Of a DNA stretch of 64,000 bases, positions 46,901-55,677 are shown in pieces. The notes beneath the pieces were generated by a model. That model was not told where the DNA came from and made no database searches. It saw nothing but the letters and a program-made list of their open reading frames with translations. Positions within the stretch are counted from its first letter, which is position 1. The number at the start of each line of letters is the position of its first letter. The DNA is from Stenocarpella maydis (lineage: Eukaryota > Ascomycota > Sordariomycetes > Diaporthales > Diaporthaceae), in NCBI GenBank assembly GCA_002270565.1, contig NQMI01000130.1, positions 1 through 64,000 on the forward strand, written 5' to 3'. The position numbers were made by a program, and so were the translations under genes.

Positions 46901-49900
46901 GAGCAACAACGGAAACGCGAATGCCTGCCATATCCACACAATGTACGAGTTTGCGAGCTCAGATGGCGCACCTGTCGATCTCGAGCGGATCGTCGCTGCA
47001 TGGAGCCAAGTTGTCGCCAGATACCCTGCACTCAGAACCGTCTTCATCGACAGTGTCGCCGAAAAAGGACTCTACAATGCTGTCATACTGAGACGATCGA
47101 GCCCTAACATGCTATTCCTCGACGCGACGCCCAGCGAAGACCCTGTCGATACACTAAACAACCTTCCTCCCCTGACGGCCTTCCCAGCACTCAAGAGCGT
47201 ACCACGACACCGACTCACAGTGTGCCACTCGCCCATGAAGACCGTCATCAAACTAGACGTTTCTGCGGCGCTGTGTGACATGATGAGCGTCAACACTCTC
47301 ATCGCCGACCTGAGAAGGGGCTACGCTACAGGACGAGCATTGCCAGTCACAAGTGGTGATGCCTCAGTATTCTCCTATCCGGGCTACCTCGACATCCTGC
47401 GGGGTCTGGACCGTGACAGGAGCATCGGTTGGTGGCGAGACACGTTGGGCAGTGTTACACAGCCGTGTCTTTTCCCGAGATTGGACTTCTACTATGGCGG
47501 GGAGAGCAAAGATCCAAAGGCTGCTCGCCGATACGACAACGCCCACGCAGAGATATACGACGTCCTCTTGTACAAGGTTGCCGAGTTCGGGAAAGCAAAT
47601 AAAACGACCACAGGCGCGATACTGAGACTAGCATGGGGCCTAGTACTGCGGACTGTCACCGGAAACAGTTCTGTCTGCTTTGGATACAGAGCCCCCGGGA
47701 GATCGGCCACACTGGAAGGTATGAGGGCTGCTGTGGGATGCTTCGCGAACACCATTGCTATAGCTTTCGACCTGTCGCCTTTCAAACCCCTCGCCATCGT
47801 ACTGAAGCAGATCGAAGACGCGTACAACGCCGCCCTGCCACACCAACATATCACGATGGCCGAGGTCCGACACGCTCTGGCAAGTGGAAAGAAGGGAGTG
47901 GCTGCTGATGTTCAGCTCTTCAACTCCGTCTTATCTTTCACGGAGGAGCCGTCAGACCTGATCAGTCGTCTCGGGTCTCGGACGAACTTCGAGCTGCGAA
48001 ATGTGCTGAACCATGAGACCAGCGATTACGACCTGACCATCAACACTCGGTTCAGCATCGCCACTGGCAGACTGGTCGTCGATGTTGGACACTCCATCCT
48101 TTCTGAGACGCAGGCCCAAAACATTGCCAACACATTCGGCAGAGCTGTCAGCGCAATCATCAAGTGCACAATACCATCCACGAATATCGGATCCCTTGAC
48201 CTCTTTTCCGACCGAGACTACGCCCAGATAGTTAATTGGACTACCCCGGCCGATAAAGACTCTCAGAACCAGCAGCGAACCCTACTACATGAATTGGTAT
48301 TTGCGCAGAGTATCACCCGCCCCGACTCGAAGGCAATCTGTGCGCATGACGGCGACCTCACTTTTCTTCAAGTAGAAGTCCTCTCACACCGACTGGCACA
48401 CGTGCTCCTTGAAGCTGGCGTCGTACCGAAGGGGAACACCAAAGCAGCCATTCCAGTGATTCTCGATAAGTCAAAGTGGGCACCGATAGCTCTCCTCGCT
48501 GTGCTCAAGGTCGGTGCTGCTTTTGTGCCTGTGGATGCAGACGAGATGGGCCTTGTTGCCAAGATCGCTGAGCAACTAGGCTCAAGCTGTCGGATTGCTG
48601 TTGCGTGCACATCCGCTGCCGATGCCCTGGACAATTTCACGGAACCCACGCCCCTGTTCGACCGTGTTGTTCGCCTCGACGATGCTCTGATGAAGCGACT
48701 GGAGCGCGAGGCGCCCGTACCTGGGCAACTCCTCCCCCCCAGTAATCCCGAGGATATGGCTTGTGTCTACTTCACAGCGACTTCGTCCAGATCGGTCCGA
48801 GGCATCAGCTTCACGCATGCATCACTGTCGACAGCCTTCATCGGCCAAGGCCCAGCGGCGGGAATCAACAACACGACGCGCGTGCTCCAGCTGTCAAGCT
48901 TCAATGTCGATGTTGCACTGGCCGAGATTTTCACGACGCTTGTTAGCGGTGGCACTATATGCATACCAACCTCTAGAGACAGGTTCAACGACTACACCGG
49001 CTGTGTGTCTAGATTCAGCGCGACCTGGAGTTACATGACGCCTCTGCTCGCCCGGAAACTCAACGTCGACCTCTTGCCCTCCTTAAAGACGGTATGTTTC
49101 CGCACGCGTGGTCTTGACGAGGATACATATGCCCCATGGCGCGGTAGGAAGAGAGTCGTTATGGCGTACGGTGCACCGGATGTCTGCCCTCTGGGAATAT
49201 CATTCCTGGAGATTCATGGCCCGCATCATTTGAAAGCCATCGGAAGACCAATTGCAGGCTCGGCATGGATTGTTTCCGGGGAAGATCACAGAAACCTCAT
49301 GCCTGTCGGTGCGGTTGGAGAGATGGTCATTGAGGGACCAACACTGGGCAGGACTTTCCGACGGTCGTATTTGAACGGTGACCACGAGGACTCACGGGAC
49401 GTCGCAGAGACCCCGGTTTCTCCCGAGAGTCGGAGTCCCTTCTCAGCTGCAAACGCGCAAGGGCATGGCCGCCATCGAAGCCTTGATGACACTGTGGCGT
49501 CAGACGAGCAGAAGGAGAGCAAGAAGCGCTACTATAAGACTGGCCACAGCGTGCGCTACATTGAAGGCGGGCTGATGGAGTACGTCTCATCCAAGCGTGA
49601 CGACCTTGAGATCAATGGGCGTGTTGTCGATCTCGCCGAGCTTGAACAGCAGATCCGTCGCGCACTGGGTCCGGGTATTGATGTAATGGTCGAGGCGCTT
49701 GCTTTCAAGGGCGAGAGAATCAGATCCCCAACATTGGCAGCCTTCCTTGAACTGGGAAGCGATGCCAACACATCCCTTGGCCAACACAGCTTCGACCTGT
49801 CTAACCTCACACCAGAGATCAAGCATCGCGTTTTTGTGTCGCGAAACCTCGTTGAAAAGGCACTGTCTGGTGTCGTACCCGACTTCATGATCCCCAGGAT

Positions 49901-52900
49901 CTTCATCCCCGTCCGACACCTGCCGACGACATATTCGCTCAAGGTCAATCGCCGCAAGCTGCAGAAGGTAATCAAAGGCCTCTCTCGGGACCAGCTACTC
50001 GAGCTCGGAAAGGAGGAGATCCCAAAGCAAGTGGAGAGCGTGAACGCTCTCAAGACATTACCACTGAATGAGCTTGCAGAAAGGGTCAGGGCCGTCTGGG
50101 CTAGGGTCCTCAACGTGGAGCAAGGTGCAATCGATACTGCCAACGGGTTCATCAAGTCAGGCGGTGATGAGATCTCGGCCGCCGAGGTCGTGGTCCAATG
50201 CAGGAGGGAAGGAGCCCATGTTTTCATCTCTGATCTCCTGACTGATGTCCCCCTGGCTGAGATCTGCAGGGACGGCAACCGCTATGAGCTTCCTGCCGGA
50301 GATGTCAGTTTTTCAATGGGGGATAACTCATCCATCGAGCAGCCAGCAGATGCGTCCGTCGGGGAGGATTACGAGGAGACAAGCAGCCCTAGCGCCGCGA
50401 CCGCCCCAGCCCCTCAAGTTATTGAAAAGAGCTTCATTGAGAACATCCTGGCCCCAAAGCTCGGGATCGAGCCCACTCTGATCAGAGACGTCGCCGAGGC
50501 AACTTCAACACAGATCCGCCACATTGAGACTGCCATGCTAACTCAGGGCTCTCAGCGGTCCTCTTTGATCTCACACGGCCAGGGCCCGGCAAGCATCAAC
50601 TATTTCGTCTTCCATTTCACAGCCGCTAGCTCAACCACATCCGTGTCCGCGCGCCGAATCGAAGAAGTCTGCCAGATTCTTGCATCTGTGCATCCTATTC
50701 TACGCACCGCGTTTGTCCCGCACGTCGAAGGCCAGACGAGAAAAGTGTACCAGACCGTCTTGAAGAACCACAGCGTTGATTTCAAGAGCATCCCGCGGGT
50801 ACAGAGCTGGCGCCTCAATGCGGCGGTCGAGAAGGAAATCAGGCGCGATCGCGAGAAATTGCAGAGTAGGAACCAGCTGGATCTGTTTGCGAGGCCGATC
50901 ACGAAGTTCATGTTCCTGGACGCCGGAAAGACTAGCACCCTGGTGCTGCGGCTGTCGCGCGCGCAGTATGACGATGTGTCGATTGGGCTGCTTGTCAAGG
51001 ACCTCAAGAAGCTGTACGACGGCGGGCAGAACCCACCTCGCCGGCCCGGCTTCGCAGATTTTGTCCGCGAGGCCGCACTTGCGAACGTCGGTGGCGAGGC
51101 GGAAAGGTACTGGCGCGGGTTGTTGGAAGGCGCACAGCCGACCTGCGTGGTACGACATCCCAAACCACCAAGATTGAGCAGTGGAGTCCGCACACTGCGA
51201 GAAACGGTGCCTGTCAGCTCCACTGCCATGGGCGGTCTTGGCATTGGCTTCGACACGATACTCAAAGCCGCGTGGGGGATGGTCCTCGCCAGCATCTCCG
51301 GCACCCCTGACGTTGTTTTTGGTGAGGTTGTGGAGGGTTGTCACTCACGCCTTCAGCACCATCTCGGCCCTTCAAGCGTCAATCGCGGCGGCGTTCTCGG
51401 ACCCACGTCGACAATCCTGCCAGTGCGCGTGCGGTTCGCTGACTCACCGACGAGCCCGCTGAACTTGCTCAAGTGTATTGCCGAGCAACGATCTTCCGGT
51501 GTGCCATATGAGAACCTCGGCATGTTGGACATAATCGAAAAGTGCACCCCGTGGCCTTACTGGACTCGGATCAGCACGGTTGTGCAGCACCGTTCCGATC
51601 CGGAGACGGTCTTTGTGGACGACGGTCGGACGAAGAGTTTCCGCCTTGGTGCGGCCGTCTGCAGAGTCAGTGTGACGGAGAGCGAGGTTATTGATGTGGC
51701 GGACTTTGTCGTGAAGAGCGTGGTCCAGAAGAAGAAGGTTGGTGCAGGAGGAGGCGCCAACACTACGGGTGGCAAGCTGCAAGGGCCGACGAGCTGGATG
51801 GAGGAAGAGGAGGAGCTCGAGGTGGCGGTATCTTTCCCGGAGCAGTCTGTCCCCGCGACGCTTGCACAGGAGGTGTTGAGTAAGGTTTGTGGCTATGTTG
51901 GCATGTTGACAGGATTCAGCATCATGCAGTCGGTCGTGCCAACGGCGGCCCAATACTCGACCTTGACGAAGCAGATCCCGCTCCAGCTGCCCGTGTTTGC
52001 AAACAGTCCTACCTCCGCTACCTTTGGCCAGGGAGCGCAGGTCTCTAACCCCTTTGGAAGCGGAGGGTCCACTGGAATCAACTTTGCGCAGCTCGAGGGC
52101 AAGATGTCACCTGGCCAGACAACGACGATCCAATCCACCATCGAAGATGCTTGGCGCAGCACACTCGATCCTCACACCCTCGGTGTCCCTGAGGAGCATG
52201 TCACCTCCGCCGCGTTCTACGATCTGTGGGGGTCACTGATACCTGCCGCGCAGCTCGCCGACTTCTTGACCGAGACGATCCCCGAGCGTCTGGTTGGCGA
52301 TCTGACCACAAACGTGTTTGGAGGCAGCCTAGACGGTTTCCGCGTAACCATGCAGGAGATTGTTAACCATCCCACCATGTTGGCCCAGTTTGAGTTGGTC
52401 GTCCGCAAAGTCTTTGGTGGCGAGGCACGCGACAGATCTAGCAGCTTCAAGAGCACCTCGAGGACCAACAGCCTGCCGCACTCGGTCAGGAAGAGCAACA
52501 GTCTGACCAACATCACCAACGCAACTGGCGCGGTGCGGAAGAGCAGCAGCAACAGCAATCTCGTACCTGGAAATCTCAATCGCGCAGGAACAGTCAGCAC
52601 TTACGAGCCATCAAAACTGGGCCACAGCAGGACCCGGAGTGACTCCACGACAAATACAGCAGTCACAGGCTCGTCCACTGGATCGCCTGCAAAAGCATCC
52701 GACTCAATCTTCCCGAGCCATCCAGCTGTACATCCGCCTATCAATCAACGCAGTGCCCCGCCTGTGCAGCGCCAACATAAAAGGAGCGATAGTAATACTA
52801 GTAACACTACTCGCACGACCGCCCTGACAGACGCAGTCAGCACAGCCCCGGGAAGCAGCAGTGGCAGTGTAGTCACAGCGCCGACCAGCGTCAGCAACAC

Positions 52901-54425
52901 CCCCCCTTTGACCATTACGAGCCCCGGGTCGTCGGCTCCCAGCGAACTACCGGGATCGGCCGTGCATGCCTTGCGCCTGAAGCGTTCGAACAAGAGCCTC
53001 AAGTCCAGCCAACCTGAGTCTCCGATCCTCGGGAGCACCATGATGACGAGCCCGCCACTGGTTCAGGCGGGCTTTTCAGCGACTCGGAAGAAGACCAACC
53101 TTGGTCTGGGAGCCAGTCTGCGACGAGTGGCAAGCACTCTGAGGCCGGGGAGTGCGGGCGGACATAACAGGGAGAACAGCAAAGAGAATATCCTCTCCCG
53201 CTCCAACAGCAACATGCGATCACAACCGCCGCCGCCATCAATCCCTCGTCCGAGCCTTAAATCGAACGGCAGATCCACCTCATCTGGAAGTGACGTGAGC
53301 AGGGACGCGCCCCTGCCGCCGGTCTCGCCGTGGCCCAGGGTGCAGAGCATGGCACCTCAGTTACCACCTTTCCCTCCTTTCACGCCTGTCACGGAGGACA
53401 CCTTCTCGGTAAACGGTAGTGCTGGTGTCAGCCCGGATTTGAGCCTAGGACAGACAAGCACAGGGACCTCACCGGACCTGAGTGCTGAAGCAGCCGAGCC
53501 GCAGAGCGACGAGAGCGGGGAGACGATTGTGGAAAGCAAAGCGGCGAGGAACAGCCAAGGTGGGCAACAAGACGGGCACCTCTCACGGGCGGGGTCGTGC
53601 GGGTCGATGACGGAGGGCTCGAGCGCGGAGGACGTGGATGAGCACATTGATGACCACCAAAGGGCCGAGAACGACGAGGAGAGCACACTCCGGCCGCACC
53701 AGGCGCAGAAGCTCAAGTACCTGTACAGCACAGGCCTGCAGCAACCGCCGCCACCCCGGGTCCAGCTCGAGCAGGCACCGCCGTCTCCGGATATCCAACG
53801 CCAGTCCCTGCAGTCCAATGCCAGCCCATACCGGGAAACCTTCTACATGGAGGAAGACGAGGGGACCGACGACGAGGTGGAGCAAGAAGAGGTGAAGCAA
53901 CATGTGGAGGCCCCGAACGACGCCATGTATGACTCTTACGAGGAGTTTGACGACGCGCCCGAGACGCCGCGCCAGCCGTCGTCGCGGCCCATCACCATGA
54001 TCCACTCGCCTCTGCAGCCGAGCAACACCCGGAGGGACGAGCCGCCCATGCCGCCGGGGCCCATCACGCGCAACAGCCAGCAGCAGCAGCAGCACACGCA
54101 GGACTCCCCGACCATCGTCGAGCTAAAAAGGTCGGCGGCGGCGGCGACAAAGGCTGCACCGGACGGCACGGACGTCATGGACTTTGCGGCGATCGAGGCG
54201 GCCGAGATGGACGACATGGTGTCGCCCCTTACACCGGTGGAGCGGGCGATGCTGTATAAGCAGCAGGGGCTGGGGGGTCACAGAGGGTTGAATCACCGCG
54301 GGGGCCGGGCCGGCCACAATAACGGCAACAACATCAGCCCGCTGACGCCTGGGTATGGTGGGGTCCAGCATGCCCAGGCCCAGGCCGCGCAGCAGGGTAT
54401 GATGGGTGGGTTTCATGCGCTGTGA
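43956..54425 (+). CDS. Pseudo-NRPS: NRPS architecture with catalytic motifs lost, Ser-rich tail
   Basis: A single uninterrupted exon encodes 3489 residues. Domains in order: a carrier-like domain (about 45-105) with GGDQ at 75-78; the C-terminal part of an adenylation domain ending in SGEIDRRKL, where the catalytic Lys is Glu309; a carrier with FGGDE (Glu378); an epimerization-type domain from about 440 with intact HHLVVDLVSW (580-589); a condensation domain from about 946 with SAALCDM in place of HHxxxDG (Ser1103-Ala1104); an adenylation domain with eroded A3 (YFTATSSRSVRG, 1605-1616), YGAPD for YGPTE and YKTGH for YRTGD (His1864); a carrier with GGDE (Glu2072); a condensation domain with SRAQYDD (2334-2340); a carrier-like segment FYDLWGSL (Ser2760); and a disordered tail from about 2830. 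Carrier loading looks impossible in three domains. The family resemblance is certain; the function is unknown, perhaps scaffold or regulator. Confidence 0.9.
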   Translation: MADDRSRAKRSSLPRIDTTSLSARQPEQQAGTTDDSSQSQQSRPRTLEDRILNSVASSLSLSPDKLRESLLSGRGGDQESAATNGGTPFVKAFAEEDITIQTKVIAGSKTLADVETRVIPYSAHSLHGSLVQPDDENDHGNEPDSSSSEEESAGAEVDMRSASVMIAPERIHRASRMDSNRLRPRRQEPQGHSRNPSATSATPVTRLDTPSEVELFLGSESAVSKVVVLKPRAGLFDEKLVACLTLSSIPPREPDSPKVELVSPSQMFFAGSQIATIKHNLRSLPTVEPKVIPEVWVPLDDLPSSDSGEIDRRKLRTWVQNANQDVYEKVMSLCTDQPLQAPATGMEKSVQKLVARVLQVPPDQVGMNFTFAQFGGDEVTAMALVTNARVESIFLESHEILQSNNTLAHLATLATQRGGLAHKWAAEEEEKIAVDGEDSSPYHYFDLSPMQKLYFNTAMGGDSVRRDAADGSYRFNQSLLLRVAKCFSVQDISAATDAVVGHHSMLRARFSRVSNEWIQRILPEVDSSYSFTHYIVSNNEQLESAIHQVQTSLDIENGPVFAVAHFSTADGHQMVYLAAHHLVVDLVSWQLIIRDLDELLQSGSLLSQRSMPFQKWTELQKLDAQVPSGGLPFEVSPGDLSYWGLSDSPNTYGDANEVSFSLTAELTYILETTCCQVLQTDAVDIYVAALMLSFAQTFPDRNVPDIWNQEHGRDLWSNEIDITETVGWFTTLCPLNQRITPASDFIDILRRMKDTRRAVPHRGAHYFASKFFPGHHGFSASLDDTRPSSPNFLQIATRDWPIEILFSYAGSLQDLGKDPLNGDGVLEQMILPGRTLHSRTSDIGPAVGRIAVFEVNTTVDQGSAKIKFLYNRNSLHADKITAWINNYEHLLLEAIGRLRFHEPELTLADIPQLWATGVTYEGLDRLNRVIVADLGLTSVKDVEAVFPLTPVQQSVLVSQDRQMRLHAGGAGGHDNYSYVPNPSNNGNANACHIHTMYEFASSDGAPVDLERIVAAWSQVVARYPALRTVFIDSVAEKGLYNAVILRRSSPNMLFLDATPSEDPVDTLNNLPPLTAFPALKSVPRHRLTVCHSPMKTVIKLDVSAALCDMMSVNTLIADLRRGYATGRALPVTSGDASVFSYPGYLDILRGLDRDRSIGWWRDTLGSVTQPCLFPRLDFYYGGESKDPKAARRYDNAHAEIYDVLLYKVAEFGKANKTTTGAILRLAWGLVLRTVTGNSSVCFGYRAPGRSATLEGMRAAVGCFANTIAIAFDLSPFKPLAIVLKQIEDAYNAALPHQHITMAEVRHALASGKKGVAADVQLFNSVLSFTEEPSDLISRLGSRTNFELRNVLNHETSDYDLTINTRFSIATGRLVVDVGHSILSETQAQNIANTFGRAVSAIIKCTIPSTNIGSLDLFSDRDYAQIVNWTTPADKDSQNQQRTLLHELVFAQSITRPDSKAICAHDGDLTFLQVEVLSHRLAHVLLEAGVVPKGNTKAAIPVILDKSKWAPIALLAVLKVGAAFVPVDADEMGLVAKIAEQLGSSCRIAVACTSAADALDNFTEPTPLFDRVVRLDDALMKRLEREAPVPGQLLPPSNPEDMACVYFTATSSRSVRGISFTHASLSTAFIGQGPAAGINNTTRVLQLSSFNVDVALAEIFTTLVSGGTICIPTSRDRFNDYTGCVSRFSATWSYMTPLLARKLNVDLLPSLKTVCFRTRGLDEDTYAPWRGRKRVVMAYGAPDVCPLGISFLEIHGPHHLKAIGRPIAGSAWIVSGEDHRNLMPVGAVGEMVIEGPTLGRTFRRSYLNGDHEDSRDVAETPVSPESRSPFSAANAQGHGRHRSLDDTVASDEQKESKKRYYKTGHSVRYIEGGLMEYVSSKRDDLEINGRVVDLAELEQQIRRALGPGIDVMVEALAFKGERIRSPTLAAFLELGSDANTSLGQHSFDLSNLTPEIKHRVFVSRNLVEKALSGVVPDFMIPRIFIPVRHLPTTYSLKVNRRKLQKVIKGLSRDQLLELGKEEIPKQVESVNALKTLPLNELAERVRAVWARVLNVEQGAIDTANGFIKSGGDEISAAEVVVQCRREGAHVFISDLLTDVPLAEICRDGNRYELPAGDVSFSMGDNSSIEQPADASVGEDYEETSSPSAATAPAPQVIEKSFIENILAPKLGIEPTLIRDVAEATSTQIRHIETAMLTQGSQRSSLISHGQGPASINYFVFHFTAASSTTSVSARRIEEVCQILASVHPILRTAFVPHVEGQTRKVYQTVLKNHSVDFKSIPRVQSWRLNAAVEKEIRRDREKLQSRNQLDLFARPITKFMFLDAGKTSTLVLRLSRAQYDDVSIGLLVKDLKKLYDGGQNPPRRPGFADFVREAALANVGGEAERYWRGLLEGAQPTCVVRHPKPPRLSSGVRTLRETVPVSSTAMGGLGIGFDTILKAAWGMVLASISGTPDVVFGEVVEGCHSRLQHHLGPSSVNRGGVLGPTSTILPVRVRFADSPTSPLNLLKCIAEQRSSGVPYENLGMLDIIEKCTPWPYWTRISTVVQHRSDPETVFVDDGRTKSFRLGAAVCRVSVTESEVIDVADFVVKSVVQKKKVGAGGGANTTGGKLQGPTSWMEEEEELEVAVSFPEQSVPATLAQEVLSKVCGYVGMLTGFSIMQSVVPTAAQYSTLTKQIPLQLPVFANSPTSATFGQGAQVSNPFGSGGSTGINFAQLEGKMSPGQTTTIQSTIEDAWRSTLDPHTLGVPEEHVTSAAFYDLWGSLIPAAQLADFLTETIPERLVGDLTTNVFGGSLDGFRVTMQEIVNHPTMLAQFELVVRKVFGGEARDRSSSFKSTSRTNSLPHSVRKSNSLTNITNATGAVRKSSSNSNLVPGNLNRAGTVSTYEPSKLGHSRTRSDSTTNTAVTGSSTGSPAKASDSIFPSHPAVHPPINQRSAPPVQRQHKRSDSNTSNTTRTTALTDAVSTAPGSSSGSVVTAPTSVSNTPPLTITSPGSSAPSELPGSAVHALRLKRSNKSLKSSQPESPILGSTMMTSPPLVQAGFSATRKKTNLGLGASLRRVASTLRPGSAGGHNRENSKENILSRSNSNMRSQPPPPSIPRPSLKSNGRSTSSGSDVSRDAPLPPVSPWPRVQSMAPQLPPFPPFTPVTEDTFSVNGSAGVSPDLSLGQTSTGTSPDLSAEAAEPQSDESGETIVESKAARNSQGGQQDGHLSRAGSCGSMTEGSSAEDVDEHIDDHQRAENDEESTLRPHQAQKLKYLYSTGLQQPPPPRVQLEQAPPSPDIQRQSLQSNASPYRETFYMEEDEGTDDEVEQEEVKQHVEAPNDAMYDSYEEFDDAPETPRQPSSRPITMIHSPLQPSNTRRDEPPMPPGPITRNSQQQQQHTQDSPTIVELKRSAAAATKAAPDGTDVMDFAAIEAAEMDDMVSPLTPVERAMLYKQQGLGGHRGLNHRGGRAGHNNGNNISPLTPGYGGVQHAQAQAAQQGMMGGFHAL

Positions 54426-54929
54426 TGAGGGTTGTCGGATAGTGGGGAGATTGAGCTGAGGAGGGTAAATAGTGGTGTGGTGGACAGCCGGTGGTGGTGT
54501 TTGTGTTCCTGGCATACCTGCGTGTTACGCCCTTTCTATTCACAGCTCTGATTTTGGTTTGTTTGTCATTTTTTTAATTCTTCGGTGTAAGGCTAGAGCC
54601 TTGGTTTCTTTAGATGTGTCCTGCAATATCCATGGGAGTTCTTGGGGGTGGGCCCTGGCAGGGCCCTGGCGATGTCTATGTAATTAATGCATGGGACGAT
54701 ATCAAGTCAAAATCATATTTTCTCTTACTTTTTTGTCTATCTTTCTTGGTCCTTGGCACAACTTTTCCTGCCCTACTCGTCTGCGTGCTTTTGTCTCTCT
54801 TGTCAGGTCTGGCTTGTGGTGGGTGGGCTTTTGGGGTGTTCTTGATATACGTAGTCATGGTCAGCCTTCTTGCTAACTTCACAGGAAAGGGAGTGTGCAC
54901 GATTCTTTCCCGCCACAAAGCATTCTGGC

Positions 54930-54968
<39 letters not shown>

Positions 54969-55358
54969 CTATACCAACAGGCCGTCATATGCGTCTCGAG
55001 AGCATTTGTTGGATATTTATCAATCGTGTCTCGTCGTTTTTGATTCCCACCACGGTGGTTCCTTGAAATTTAGAATGCTTGACCACTTGGAGCTGCCCCA
55101 AACTTCCTTGCCGGGGAATCCGGCGTTTGACTGCAAAGACTCTTTCCTAATCAGGCCATTGGGCTGAGAACCTTCTGTGGGCCTTCTTTGGGATCACGTC
55201 CAGTTGGATGCATGTTCTATGGGATGCGTTCTTTACCTTCAGAGAGCTATGAAATGACAGGTTGTGATGGAGAGTGTGGTGCTTATAACAGATAACTAGA
55301 AACACACAATGATAAAAACAAACCGGCAGTTCATACGGGGGTTCCCTTCCAGTGAGTC
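54426..55358. other. Convergent intergenic region
   Basis: 3' flank of the pseudo-NRPS. It includes a T35 tract listed separately. No gene is recognised. Confidence 0.55.
54934..54968 (+). repeat. Poly(T) tract, 35 bases
   Basis: An uninterrupted run of 35 T. On the minus strand it is an A tail, so it might end an old retrocopy; no flanking coding sequence supports that. Confidence 0.85.
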
Positions 55359-55677
55359 CTAAACCCAAACATTCCCTCTCTCCAGGACGCCGTTGGAGAA
55401 GAAGCCCGCCCCTGAGACCGTGCCGTGGACGAGCTCGTGCAGCAGCTCGTGCCACCAGCCGTGCCTGTCGCTGTGGCACTCGAGAATCACCTGGGCAGTG
55501 GTGCTCGGGCCCGTGGTGGTGGTGTAGGGCGCAGTACCCTTCGCCTTCGCACAAGTGGAACGAGCTGCTATAGTGCTGGCGCTGGAATCCTGGATTCAGC
55601 CCATTTTCCCAGCGCGTCCTGGACGTCTGTGTTGCGCGTGGAGGTTCATGTCTGATGATGTCTGCGGCGGCGGCGCG
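55359..55677 (-). pseudogene. Frame-broken gene end with an HExxH motif
   Basis: The minus strand has a strong splice acceptor (TACTAAC branch at 55698-55704, CCAAACAG at 55678-55685). After it come protein-like pieces in different frames: NTDVQDALGKWAES, then CAKAKGTAPYTTTTGP, AQVILECHSDRHGWW, HELLHELVHGTVSGAGFF and a TAG at 55359. A one-base slip near 55600 is needed to join them. HELLH fits an HExxH metal site but could be chance. The upstream exons are not resolved; protein-like fragments continue toward 56140. It may be a decayed gene or a gene with assembly errors. Confidence 0.35.
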
